64,000 nucleotides of DNA. Source: Halonotius pteroides. Its GTDB lineage: Archaea; Halobacteriota; Halobacteria; Halobacteriales; Haloferacaceae. The stretch spans positions 62,001-126,000 of the forward strand of contig NZ_QMDW01000008.1 of the NCBI RefSeq assembly GCF_003605635.1, in the 5' to 3' direction. Positions 25,291-34,136 of the stretch are shown here, piece by piece. A program made the position numbers and the translations under genes. Under the pieces are notes generated by a model, which saw nothing but the letters and a program-made list of their open reading frames with translations, made no database searches and was not told the DNA's origin. Position 1 is the stretch's first letter, and the number at the start of each line of letters is the position of its first letter.

Positions 25291-26589
25291 TTACGCCCAG
25301 TCCTCGTAGGTCGGCCGCTCCAGATCACCCGGGAAGTCGTCGACGGGTGCGGTCGTCTGGTCGCCGGTTGCCATCTCTTTCACCGTCACCTCGCCGTTTT
25401 CGAGGTCGCGCTCGCCGACGATCACGACCGTCTCGGCGTTAATCGAGTCGGCGTAGTTCATTTGGGCACCGAAGCTGCGTTCGGCGATGTCGGTTTCGAC
25501 GACGTGGCCACGGCCGCGGAGTTGGCGAGCAACATCGGCGGCGACCGCCTGGGTGTCGCCGACGCTCAGGACGTAGTAGTCGGTTGCGGGGGCTTCCTCG
25601 GGCCAGACGCCAGCGCGCTCACAGAGCAACTGCAGGGTGGCGTGGCCGGGGGCGACGCCGACGGCAGGTGTCGGTTGGCCACCGAAGCTCTCGATGAGGT
25701 CGTCGTAGCGACCGCCGCCGAAGACCGACCGCGAGACCTCGCCCGTCGAGTCAAAACACTCGAAGACGACGCCGGTGTAGTAATCGAGCCCGCGAGCGGT
25801 CTCCAGCGACACGTCGCAGTACTCACGGACGCCGAGATCATCGGCCGCCGCAAGGACGGCTTCAAGATTGGCGACGGCGTCGGCGACGCGCTCGGTGTCG
25901 GCGAAATCGACGAGATCGTTGAGGTCGTCAGTCCCGAGCAACTCATCGAACGTTTCGGCCTGCTCGTAGCGTAGGCCGGCGTCCTGTAAGAGGCCGTAAT
26001 ACTCCTGATCGTCGATCTTTGCGGATTTGTCGACCGCGCGAATCGCCGCCTCGGTGTCGACATCGGCGTCGAAGGCCTCCAAGAGACCACCGAGCAGATC
26101 ACGGTGTGAGACGCGGAACTCGAAATCGTCGCTCGTGAGACCGAGATCGGTCAGTGCCTCAGCCGCAAACGCTAAGATCTCGGCGTCGGCGGTGGGCTCA
26201 CCCGAGCCGAAGATATCGACGTTGGTCTGGTAGAACTCTCGGAACCGACCCTGTTGAACCTGTTCGTATCGCCAAAACGCACGCGTCGAATACCATTTGA
26301 TCGGCTTCGAGAGCGCTTGCTGTTTGGCGACGACCATCCGGGCGACCGTCGGCGTCAACTCCGGAGTGAGCGTCACATCACGGCCACCTTTGTCGGTGAA
26401 GTTATACAGTTGATCGACGATCTCGTCGCCGGATTTGTCGGTGTAGAGTTCGGTCGCCTCTAGGGTCGGTGTGCCGATCTCGCGGAAGCCATACCGGGCG
26501 GCGGCGGTCTCAACGGTGTCGATGACCTCCCGGCGAGCGGTCATCTCGTCGGGGTAGAAGTCACGAAACCCTTTGAGTCGGTCGTACAT
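25291..26589 (-). CDS. hisS: Histidyl-tRNA synthetase
   Basis: 432 residues. Class II synthetase with motif 1 near the N-terminus (RLKGFRDFYPDEMTARREVI), motif 2 (YSTRAFWRYEQVQQGRFREF), the HisRS-specific ARGLDYYTG and motif 3 (FGGGRYDDL...GVAPGHA), plus the C-terminal anticodon-binding domain. It charges tRNA-His. The length is normal. It is transcribed away from the toxin operon, whose promoter region lies about 30 bp beyond the hisS stop. Confidence 0.97.
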   Translation of the reverse strand: MYDRLKGFRDFYPDEMTARREVIDTVETAAARYGFREIGTPTLEATELYTDKSGDEIVDQLYNFTDKGGRDVTLTPELTPTVARMVVAKQQALSKPIKWYSTRAFWRYEQVQQGRFREFYQTNVDIFGSGEPTADAEILAFAAEALTDLGLTSDDFEFRVSHRDLLGGLLEAFDADVDTEAAIRAVDKSAKIDDQEYYGLLQDAGLRYEQAETFDELLGTDDLNDLVDFADTERVADAVANLEAVLAAADDLGVREYCDVSLETARGLDYYTGVVFECFDSTGEVSRSVFGGGRYDDLIESFGGQPTPAVGVAPGHATLQLLCERAGVWPEEAPATDYYVLSVGDTQAVAADVARQLRGRGHVVETDIAERSFGAQMNYADSINAETVVIVGERDLENGEVTVKEMATGDQTTAPVDDFPGDLERPTYEDWA

Positions 26590-26687
26590 AGCCGGGCGTT
26601 TGCGAGGGCCGCGCTTGAATGCTGTCCTTTGGCGGTTCGATCAGCGACGAGTAATAACTCGTAGGTGCCGTTGCCGCCGGATGTCGA

Positions 26688-27056
26688 CTACGCAACGATT
26701 TCGAGTCGTGTCCCGAGGTGTTCGGTAAGCGCGGCTTCGAGATCCGGATACAGCCCGAGCAGCTGCCCCGCCCAACGACGGAACCGCCCGCGTTTGGTCT
26801 TGCCGACGAGAACGCGGTCGGCGTTTTGTCTGGCGGCTTCGTCGATGATCGCTTCCTCAAGGACGTACCCCTGTCGGACGATATAGTGGGCACCGATCTC
26901 GCCGAGTTCGCTCCGGGTGGCTCGCTCGCCGTTCTGCAGCAGTGAGATATGAAGCACAATCAGCGACCCGCCGTCGTCGGTCAGCTCACGCCCGCGTTGG
27001 ATCGTCCGATAGCTATCCGCTGTGAGGGGATAGCGCACCGAGACGAGCGTCGTCAT
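26688..27056 (-). CDS. Usp-like single-domain protein
   Basis: 122 residues from the ATG at 27056 (MTTLVSVRYPLTADSYRTI). DGGSLIVLHISLLQNGER and ADRVLVGKTKRGRFRR follow the Usp fold, but the Gly-rich nucleotide loop is replaced by basic residues. It is a divergent, probably non-ATP-binding member. It lies 99 nt downstream of the hisS start, in the same orientation. Confidence 0.75.
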   Translation of the reverse strand: MTTLVSVRYPLTADSYRTIQRGRELTDDGGSLIVLHISLLQNGERATRSELGEIGAHYIVRQGYVLEEAIIDEAARQNADRVLVGKTKRGRFRRWAGQLLGLYPDLEAALTEHLGTRLEIVA

Positions 27057-27165
27057 ACGAGTGGTACGCCGAGCGCGTATATTTGTCTTCCTATCTATCA
27101 CCTTTTCGACGTGTGGATTTCATGCACATCGAGCGTTGAGAGACTCACACTGCGAGCCAAGTGTC

Positions 27166-28047
27166 TCACACCGCGATCATCGTCACGCCGATCACCGCGA
27201 GCACGGCGGCGACAGTCCGGATCCTAAACTGCTGTTCGTCAAGCAACAGCCCGCCGAGCAACACAGCGACGATGGCTTGGGTGTTGACGATCGGCGAGGC
27301 GATACTCGCCGGCACCAGCGAGAAGGCGACGTTGGTCAGCCCTTCACCGGCCGCAACGAACAGTCCGCCGACCGCAAGCTTCGGCAGATCCGCCCGCAGC
27401 GTCGCCGGCAGGGTCGCTCGAAACGCGGCCGGAAGCAACACGACCGCGACGCCGCCGAGTACGATCGGGATCCAGACGCCGACCGGGATCGCCAGCTCCT
27501 GGAGGGCGATCCGTCTGGCAACATCGCTGACACCAAACGCCATCGCGCTGAGAATCGCCAGCCGCGCCGCGGTCGATGTGGTTGCTTGGCGCAACGGCTC
27601 AAGCAAGGAGCCACCACGAAAGTTGGCGACGTAGACCGCGGCGGTCGCAACGAGGACACCAGCGACCTGCAGCGGCGTCAACACCTGCCCGAGGACGACA
27701 ACCTCAATCGGGAGCACAAACACGGGAACGATCTTGCTGATCGGCGCGACATAGGAGACCTCCCCGATGGCTAACGCGCGCAGGAAAGCGATCATCGCCC
27801 CGGCGATCATCGTTGTCGTCGCCACGATAATGCCGAGTTCACCAATCCCAAACGTCATTAGCACCTTAGTTGTCGTCGCCGAACCGACGCGAAAATACCA
27901 CACAGGTAGATACCACACCAGCGCGAAGCTGTTGATCCCGACGGTCAACAGCGAGGCTGCATACCCCTCGAAGGCCCGTTTGAGATAGTAGAGGTACCCA
28001 CCCCACACAACGGCTGCGGCCACCGCGATGACGATCCCACCGACCAT
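27166..28047 (-). CDS. EamA/DMT-superfamily transporter
   Basis: 293 residues, ten hydrophobic helices in two EamA-type halves (residues about 1-135 and 150-293). The second half ends IRTVAAVLAVIGVTMIAV, the usual DMT finish. The substrate is unknown; small metabolite export is typical. No operon partner is evident. Confidence 0.88.
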   Translation of the reverse strand: MVGGIVIAVAAAVVWGGYLYYLKRAFEGYAASLLTVGINSFALVWYLPVWYFRVGSATTTKVLMTFGIGELGIIVATTTMIAGAMIAFLRALAIGEVSYVAPISKIVPVFVLPIEVVVLGQVLTPLQVAGVLVATAAVYVANFRGGSLLEPLRQATTSTAARLAILSAMAFGVSDVARRIALQELAIPVGVWIPIVLGGVAVVLLPAAFRATLPATLRADLPKLAVGGLFVAAGEGLTNVAFSLVPASIASPIVNTQAIVAVLLGGLLLDEQQFRIRTVAAVLAVIGVTMIAV

Positions 28048-28132
28048 TCACCCCATTGAACCCCGGGAGCCGCTTCAAGCGTTCGGTCTCGGCGTACGGC
28101 TGTGTGATCTCAGTGTGCGATGTGGCGCGTCG

Positions 28133-28723
28133 CTACCGACGCCCGTGAACGTAGGTCTGCTCGTGATCGGGAAAGACTTCACCGACGGCGTCATCACCGT
28201 GGCGGTCGGCTAAGATCGCCCGCAACTCGCCTTCGTAGTCGGCTTTTGGCACCGTCTCACTGGGGCCGGTTTCGACTTCAAGATTCGCGGCGACGAGGTC
28301 GTCGACAGCGTGGCGACCGAACCCTGCTAACGGCGCGATGTAGTCGACGTCGTGGCGGTCTTCGAGACTTTGGGCCGCCGCCCGCGAGACCGTAGGCACA
28401 CGGTCATCACGGCGGCTCCCGTCGGCGATAGCGTCGACAGCGAGCTCAACCGCGGTTTCGAGCGCGTGATCGTGAACCCGCTGGATGCCGTTGCGCGGAA
28501 AGCCGTCGTCGATCATCTGTTCGACGGCGTCGTCGGCGACTGACTCATCAAGTGTGATCGTCTCGAACGGAAAGCCGAGCTCGGCAGCGGCATCGCGGGC
28601 ATGCTGGAAGTCGTCGGTGACGCCGAAGTGTGCCGTCACGAGCCGAACGTCGTAAAACCCGTCTAAAAGGAGGGCTGCAAGCGAGGAGTCCTTCCCACCG
28701 CTGTACAGCAGCGCTAACTCCAT
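28133..28723 (-). CDS. PP-loop ATPase (adenine nucleotide alpha-hydrolase superfamily)
   Basis: 196 residues. The PP-loop YSGGKDSSLAALLLD begins at residue 8. The rest (FYDVRLVTAHFGVTDDF, ETITLDES, IAPLAGFGRHAVDDLV) is typical of small haloarchaeal PP-loop proteins related to Dph6 and tRNA-modifying enzymes. It probably adenylates a carbonyl or tRNA base. One base separates its start from the stop of the PDCD5 gene, so they are cotranscribed with S19e upstream. Confidence 0.82.
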   Translation of the reverse strand: MELALLYSGGKDSSLAALLLDGFYDVRLVTAHFGVTDDFQHARDAAAELGFPFETITLDESVADDAVEQMIDDGFPRNGIQRVHDHALETAVELAVDAIADGSRRDDRVPTVSRAAAQSLEDRHDVDYIAPLAGFGRHAVDDLVAANLEVETGPSETVPKADYEGELRAILADRHGDDAVGEVFPDHEQTYVHGRR

Positions 28724-28724
28724 G

Positions 28725-29081
28725 TTAGCGGTGTTGGATATCGTAGGATTTCGAATCCGGCTGGAGTTCCTTTAGCAGCTCTTTCATCTGCTGTTCGTCG
28801 ATTCGATCCTGGACGCGGCCGCTCTGGGCGAGGGCAACAACCTGCTGTTTGACCTGTTTGGCGACCTGTGGCTTCGACATCTCGACGGCGTTGAGCCGCT
28901 GGCGCGCCCCATCGGTCAGATGTTTTTTCAGGACGGCCTCACGTTGGGCCTCGGCCTGTTGTTGGGCAGCTTGCTGACGTTCAGCGGGGTCGCCCTCGCC
29001 GCCCTGTTGTTGCTGTTTGAGTTCCTTCCGCTTCTGCTCGCGGAGTTCTTCGAGTCGATCGTCGTCAGGGCTGTTGCTCAT
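28725..29081 (-). CDS. DNA-binding protein, PDCD5/TFAR19 family
   Basis: 118 residues from the ATG at 29081. The N-terminal half is basic and Gln-rich ([18 protein letters not shown]); the C-terminal helical core is [20 protein letters not shown] and [15 protein letters not shown]. This is the conserved archaeal PDCD5-like protein, commonly next to S19e, as here (48 nt). Confidence 0.92.
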   Translation of the reverse strand: MSNSPDDDRLEELREQKRKELKQQQQGGEGDPAERQQAAQQQAEAQREAVLKKHLTDGARQRLNAVEMSKPQVAKQVKQQVVALAQSGRVQDRIDEQQMKELLKELQPDSKSYDIQHR

Positions 29082-29129
29082 ACATGATATATCGTCGTGC
29101 AGCCCCAAAAACGGTTTCGGACAATCAAA

Positions 29130-29585
29130 TCAGGCGTAGCGTTCGAGTTCGGGGTTGTCGAGGTCATCGAAGACATCTTTTGCGACCTCGTCGAGGAAGG
29201 CATCGCCCTCGGCGGTGGTGCGGCGACCCTCGCCTTGAGCCGTCTGGATGAGCCCGTCGTCTTCGAGTTGGATCAGGAGTTCACGGATGATCTTTGTCGA
29301 GCCATCGACCTGTGTAGCAGGGGCAACGGCGTAGCGGTTCGAGCCGCCTTTTGTACCGCCGTATCCGGTCGAAAGTCGTTCGACGCCGATCGGGCCCTCG
29401 ATAGCAACCTTTCGGAGGAGGCTGGCCCCGCGTCGCTCCCAGAAGTCATCCTGTTGGGGTGGCAGTTCGCGGTCGTGGCTCGTTTTCGTGTACTCAACCC
29501 ACTCCGGCGTTTCGAGCCGGTCTGCAAGCCGGTCGGCGAGCTCCTCGATGAGCTCCTCCGGCGGCACGTCGTAGAGAGTTACCAT
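29130..29585 (-). CDS. rps19e: 30S ribosomal protein S19e
   Basis: 151 residues. TLYDVPPEELIEELADRL, WVEYTKTSHDRELPPQ, FWERRGASLLRKV and YGGTKGGSNRY are S19e hallmarks. The family is archaeal/eukaryotic only. The first gene of an S19e-PDCD5-PP-loop operon. Confidence 0.97.
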   Translation of the reverse strand: MVTLYDVPPEELIEELADRLADRLETPEWVEYTKTSHDRELPPQQDDFWERRGASLLRKVAIEGPIGVERLSTGYGGTKGGSNRYAVAPATQVDGSTKIIRELLIQLEDDGLIQTAQGEGRRTTAEGDAFLDEVAKDVFDDLDNPELERYA

Positions 29586-29609
29586 AGGGCCGTATTCCGG
29601 TTTGGTGCG

Positions 29610-29615
29610 TTTAAA
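29610..29615 (-). promoter_or_regulatory. TATA box of the S19e operon
   Basis: TTTAAA is centred about 28 nt before the S19e ATG at 29585, consistent with a leaderless transcript. Confidence 0.5.
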
Positions 29616-29827
29616 GGCATCGTATCGACGCCGCAGCCGCCGTCTGCCGGCCGATTTCGTGCGAGACGGTCACAAGCGCGACCCTTACCAAGGACAGTGA
29701 AACGCTGATGGCTATCTCGAGGCTGAGAGATCGAACGCTCCAAAAGACAGAGATTGCATCTTATACAGGTATCAGCGGGAGGCAGAGAAGATGCAGAGTG
29801 TGTCAGTTTGAAAACTGAAAGTGGCTA

Positions 29828-31696
29828 TTAGCTATTCAGCTTGGGAAGCTTAACAACAAACACGGATCCCTCTGGTTCGTTGTCAACTACCTCGACTCTT
29901 CCATTATTCCGTCCGACAACTTTCTTCACCAAATAGAGGCCTAGACCGGTTCCGTCACTTTCTAGCCCGCTATTGCCTTCCTCAAACATGGCCTCTTTAT
30001 GACGATCAGGAATCCCCGGGCCATTATCAGCAATCTCAATTATTGCATCTGACGCTGTTTGGCTCACCGAGACGGTTACTTCAGGAACTTCTTTGGTATT
30101 ATGCTGAATTGCGTTGCTCAATAGATTTCTGAAGACTGATTCCAGCATGTCACTACCTACGACATCGATATTAGGAATCTGACCACGGGTTTCAATTTGG
30201 GATCTTGGGTAGCTGTTGTTTATGTTCTTGATCTGTTGGGGTAGAATGTTATTAAGATTTACAAACTCATCAGGTTGCCCTGCCTGAAGAACCATGTCTG
30301 TCACGTCTCTTGCGGTTTCTGTTACTTCAACCGCATTGGTGACACACTTACTGATCTTCTGTGGCTCCTCAAATTCATCTGTTCTGTTTGCCAATCGGTC
30401 TGCGTACGCGGAGATTAATTGTAGGTCGTTCCGAATGTCATGGCGAACGATCTTGTTGACGATTCTGAGATTGTCTCGCTGCTCTTCAACTGTTTTCTCA
30501 CGTTGTTGCAATTGTTCGTGCGTTTGGATTCGTGAGAGCACCGCTGTTGCGTTCGTAGCTAACGTATTAGCTAACGTTATATCTCGATCAGAGAATGCAT
30601 CAGTTTCGGTAGACGAAACCAAGAGCACGCCTTGATCGCCTAACGGAAATGCGATCTCACTTTGAATCTCTGTTTGATCGTTGTAGATCTCGTCAGCGGC
30701 TTGGAGGTCGTGATAGATTTGTGGTTCCCCTGTTTTGTATGCCTGCCAGCCAATCCCCTCATTGAGAACTGGTGGCTCCTCAATAACTTGTTTACTCTTG
30801 TGGGAGACGCTTACAGGAGCCAGCCCCCCGGCGGTTTCATCATACAAATGAACACCATTCATCGCAAAGCCGATCGACTCTCTAATCGTGGTCGTAACCA
30901 CCTCAGCAACCTCCTGTACTGTTGTCGCGGAAGCCATCTGGTGGGTTGCATCTAACAAGGCGTTTAGCGCATCTTGATATTGTTTCCTTTCAGTGATATC
31001 TTGGATAATACCAAGGAGATATTTCTCGTTACCAATTGTTTCAATGCTTGCTGTAGTCGACCCCCAAAGTGTATCACCGTTTACTGTTTTTAGTTTGAAC
31101 TCCTTATCTTGAACTGAACCAGAGTCATGAACCTCTTTGAGCAGTGCTTCTCTATCGCTGGGGTCTGCACACAAATCTTGTACCGAGTGGTTTTTTGCCT
31201 CAGTTTTTGATTCAGCGTCAAACATCTCAACCATGGCGCTATTTACAAAACTAAATTCGCCATCAGCTTCCAACTCATTTTGGCCAACTGCCACCGGCAG
31301 ATTCTCCACTATCTGTTCATAACGTGTGAGTTCAATCTCTCGTTGTTTTCGGTCGCTTATATCGGTAAAAAGTATTGAAGCACCGTCGTTGCTCGGATAG
31401 ATCCGCACCTCGAACCAACGGTCAAGTTCTGTATTGTATCGCTCATAACTAGTTTGAGTCTGTTCAGTAAGCGATTTTTTGATTTTATCTTCGGCGATTG
31501 TGTCAACGGTTTTAGGAAATGCTTTCCAAATAGTCTGTCCGCGGAGTTCCACTTCGGATCTTTCTAGCAATTTTTCTGCCTTTTTGTTTAAATACGTACA
31601 CCGATACTCTTGATTAATAGAAACGATTGCATCAGATACTCGTTCCACTATTCGTTGGTGGACATCTTGTGGAGGAAGATCTCCGGCTTCGGACAT
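29828..31696 (-). CDS. Multi-domain sensor histidine kinase (PAS-PAS-GAF-HisKA)
   Basis: 622 residues. PAS at about 10-110 (RVSDAIVSINQEYRCTYLNK), a second PAS at about 120-235, a GAF-type domain at about 250-395 (ATTIRESIGFAMNGVHLYDE), HisKA box IVRHDIRNDLQLIS and an ATPase domain with NAIQHN, DNGPGIPD and GTGLGLYLV. No membrane helices. The gene is markedly AT-richer than its neighbours and uses A/T-ending codons more often, which suggests transfer or a distinct ancestry. No response regulator is adjacent. Confidence 0.9.
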   Translation of the reverse strand: MSEAGDLPPQDVHQRIVERVSDAIVSINQEYRCTYLNKKAEKLLERSEVELRGQTIWKAFPKTVDTIAEDKIKKSLTEQTQTSYERYNTELDRWFEVRIYPSNDGASILFTDISDRKQREIELTRYEQIVENLPVAVGQNELEADGEFSFVNSAMVEMFDAESKTEAKNHSVQDLCADPSDREALLKEVHDSGSVQDKEFKLKTVNGDTLWGSTTASIETIGNEKYLLGIIQDITERKQYQDALNALLDATHQMASATTVQEVAEVVTTTIRESIGFAMNGVHLYDETAGGLAPVSVSHKSKQVIEEPPVLNEGIGWQAYKTGEPQIYHDLQAADEIYNDQTEIQSEIAFPLGDQGVLLVSSTETDAFSDRDITLANTLATNATAVLSRIQTHEQLQQREKTVEEQRDNLRIVNKIVRHDIRNDLQLISAYADRLANRTDEFEEPQKISKCVTNAVEVTETARDVTDMVLQAGQPDEFVNLNNILPQQIKNINNSYPRSQIETRGQIPNIDVVGSDMLESVFRNLLSNAIQHNTKEVPEVTVSVSQTASDAIIEIADNGPGIPDRHKEAMFEEGNSGLESDGTGLGLYLVKKVVGRNNGRVEVVDNEPEGSVFVVKLPKLNS

Positions 31697-31844
31697 TGGT
31701 CACCACACGGTAGCATCATTCATTATTATTTCGATAAACTAATGTCCGTTATCATGACGAACTAACCGTTTGACACGACCTTACCCGTTAAATATCAGAC
31801 ATTATGATTGTTTTCAGATCCGAATCCACTTGATTTGAAGAGAT

Positions 31845-32009
31845 GAGTCCGAACGGCCGTGCCTCGGAAATGACACGTATATTAACGATTCCACCGGAGA
31901 TTTCATTAAGGGTCTGTTGGACAACAGGCTCGGTATCTATCGTGAGGATACAAACTTAGATATCGTCAAGCCCTCAGACTTCCTCAGTATCTCGTTTCCA
32001 GCCACGTGA
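31845..32009 (+). pseudogene. Possible gene remnant in the AT-rich gap
   Basis: 54 open codons with no start, ending in TGA at 32007-32009. The product contains LGNDTYINDSTGDFIKGLLD and VKPSDFLSISF, which loosely resembles the C-terminal NDxDF-type region of PIN-domain proteins. The similarity is weak and from memory; treat it as coding-like sequence of unknown origin. Confidence 0.25.
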
Positions 32010-32030
32010 GAGCAGAGCCACTTCAACAAT

Positions 32031-32243
32031 TCACCAGGCTGATGAGAAGAGATAAATAAGTAGTGCTACCCATAAAATAACGGCTAAGAGCCCCTGTAGC
32101 GACACTATATCTACCACATCATCCAGTTGCGTCCTGTCGAAGTAAGGATTCGATAAGCTGATTAACACTACCCCAGATATACTACTCTGAGCTAATCCAC
32201 GCTGCAATCCGATGAGTAGAACTGCGTGAAGGGTACGCGCTGT
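32031..32243 (-). pseudogene. Possible membrane-protein remnant in the AT-rich gap
   Basis: 70 codons open without an ATG, ending in TGA (32031-32033). The last part, LQGLLAVILWVALLIYLF, is a clear membrane helix preceded by NPYFDRTQLDDVVDIV. It may be the 3' end of a truncated gene or begin at an in-frame GTG or TTG. No family is recognised. Confidence 0.3.
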
Positions 32244-32400
32244 CTATTCATAACTCGGCAGAACATTTTATCCAGTAGCCGATAGGTAGCTGAGTGGCCG
32301 ATACCGAAAATATAAGTATCACACAGAGCACTAGTAATTACACTTCACTGATGGATAGTTGAGGTGGTTGCTAGTACTATGTCTGAAGGTCATATTATTA

Positions 32401-33843
32401 TCAACTCGTATTTGACTTACCCACCTCAACACCCATGAAAACAAATTTTGCCCCACCAGTTGAACTATCCATTATCTTAATATCCCATCCATGGGCGTCA
32501 GCAACGCGTTTCACGATTGGCAATCCCAGTCCTGTGCCGTTCTGTGAGGATGTCTCCCCATATTCGAAGACTTTCTCGCGGTCATCAGGATCAATGCCAG
32601 TGCCGTTGTCTGCGAGATAAAACCCGCCACAGTTGCTTCGTGTCGACGTCCCAATTGCGGAGTACTCCTCGACCTCAATCGTGACCGATTCGTCGTTGTG
32701 TTCGATAGCGTTTCGATACAGGTTCTCGAACATTCGACACATTCGGTCAGGGTTGCATTCGATAGTGAGTTCATCTCTGATATGCAGGTCAGCATCGGCT
32801 GTCTCGACGCTTTGCCACGCTCTATCAGCAATCTCCGAAATAGACACATAACTTAGATCTTCGGCAGCACCTGATTCGTTATACAACGCAAGTGTGTCGT
32901 CAATTAATGCTCGCATGCGACCCGCAGCACGCTCAATTTTCATCACCTGACTGGCATTCTCTTCTGTTTTAAGCTGTTGAGAGTAGCCGTCGATAATATT
33001 GAGCGGATTCCGGATGTCGTGGGTGAGAATAGAGACGAACTGCTCTAACTGCTCCTTTTGTTGGCGTACCTGTTCACGTTGCTTTTTGCGAGTTGAGATG
33101 TCACGCAGAACACCCGCTGCACCGTTGTACAGCCCGTCCTGCAGCAGTACTCCGATGTGGTCTTCACAAACGATCACATCTCCTCCTTTTGTTTTGATTT
33201 CCACCTCAACGGTCTTGTCTGCTGGGCCGTCATCTGAGAGGATGTCTCGGATAGCCTCTCGAACCCGCTTTTGTGACTCGTGTGACTTGAGCAGGTGTGG
33301 GTGAGAGTTCATCAGCTCGTCTTTGGTGTACCCGGTGAGGTCAGCGAACGCATCGTTGACGTAGGTGAATTTCGGATCAGAGTCGCAGACATAAACTGGA
33401 TCACCGAGTGCCTTAACGATCGTATTTAGTCTGTTGTGCGCTTCTCTTAGCCCTTCCTGTCTGGTTGTGATGTCAACGATGAACAACCCAAGTGTGGCGT
33501 CTGATTTGCCCGTCAGCGGTTCACCGTCGATCGTCACGTACTCAGTCAATCCATTATCGCCGGTGATGGCGTACTGTCCGGTCAGCGGGGTTCTATCCTT
33601 GAGAACCGTATCAAACAGATCTAGTTCCTCGCTCGGTTCCCGATCACTATTTGACGGCAACTCGAAGACCCGGCCCGATTGGCACAGTTCCGGCAGCGGA
33701 GCGTCAACAGCGATATTGAAATCTATGGTATTACTGCGCTCTCTCACTGTGAGAGTCTCATCTACCACGATGGCCTCCCTGTTTTGATTGCCCGTCGCCC
33801 TAATCACCGATTCGGTTATTACTTCTGACGGATCGTCACTCAT
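32401..33843 (-). CDS. PAS-domain sensor histidine kinase
   Basis: 480 residues from the ATG at 33843; an ATG at 33873 would add ten. The N-terminal 140 residues form a divergent sensory domain, then a PAS (RLNTIVKALGDPVYVCDSDPKFTYVN) with PAC segment, HisKA box LTHDIRNPLNIIDGYSQQL, and ATPase motifs NAIEHND, DNGTGIDPDD and GTGLGLPIV. It is soluble. Like the kinase at 29828-31696, it sits in an AT-richer block and lacks a regulator partner, but its sensor part is different, so it is not a simple duplicate. Confidence 0.9.
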   Translation of the reverse strand: MSDDPSEVITESVIRATGNQNREAIVVDETLTVRERSNTIDFNIAVDAPLPELCQSGRVFELPSNSDREPSEELDLFDTVLKDRTPLTGQYAITGDNGLTEYVTIDGEPLTGKSDATLGLFIVDITTRQEGLREAHNRLNTIVKALGDPVYVCDSDPKFTYVNDAFADLTGYTKDELMNSHPHLLKSHESQKRVREAIRDILSDDGPADKTVEVEIKTKGGDVIVCEDHIGVLLQDGLYNGAAGVLRDISTRKKQREQVRQQKEQLEQFVSILTHDIRNPLNIIDGYSQQLKTEENASQVMKIERAAGRMRALIDDTLALYNESGAAEDLSYVSISEIADRAWQSVETADADLHIRDELTIECNPDRMCRMFENLYRNAIEHNDESVTIEVEEYSAIGTSTRSNCGGFYLADNGTGIDPDDREKVFEYGETSSQNGTGLGLPIVKRVADAHGWDIKIMDSSTGGAKFVFMGVEVGKSNTS

Positions 33844-34136
33844 GGCCCGGAACACCGCAGTATATCTGACCAAACATAATAATAATTACTCCTAAATAGG
33901 CTTCAGTATGTAACACCGTCACTACCATACCGAGGTTGTCCTAATTGTTGTCGTTTAACCGTAAGCTAACTACTTGTACAGTGACTCTACCTACCACACG
34001 ATAATGAAACAGTGGGTAGTCAAAATCATCTCAAAGTACTCAAACAGAAACCCTCAGCCTCTCACTATTCTTAAATTATTACGTACAATTCAATCTTAAT
34101 CTAATAGGATCTTGTGGATGGGTTCATCATCATCCC

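Larger units (their letters stand above)
31697..32400. other. AT-rich intergenic region between two histidine kinases
   Basis: 704 bp with no complete gene. It holds two open fragments described separately (31845-32009 plus strand, 32031-32243 minus strand). No repeats or RNA structures were recognised. The composition matches the adjacent kinase genes rather than the rest of the window. Confidence 0.5.

Noticed and set aside
26954-27774. Long plus-strand frames antisense to the DMT transporter
   Set aside because: They are Arg/Asp/Gln-rich shadow translations of a GC-rich coding strand, with no conserved domain.
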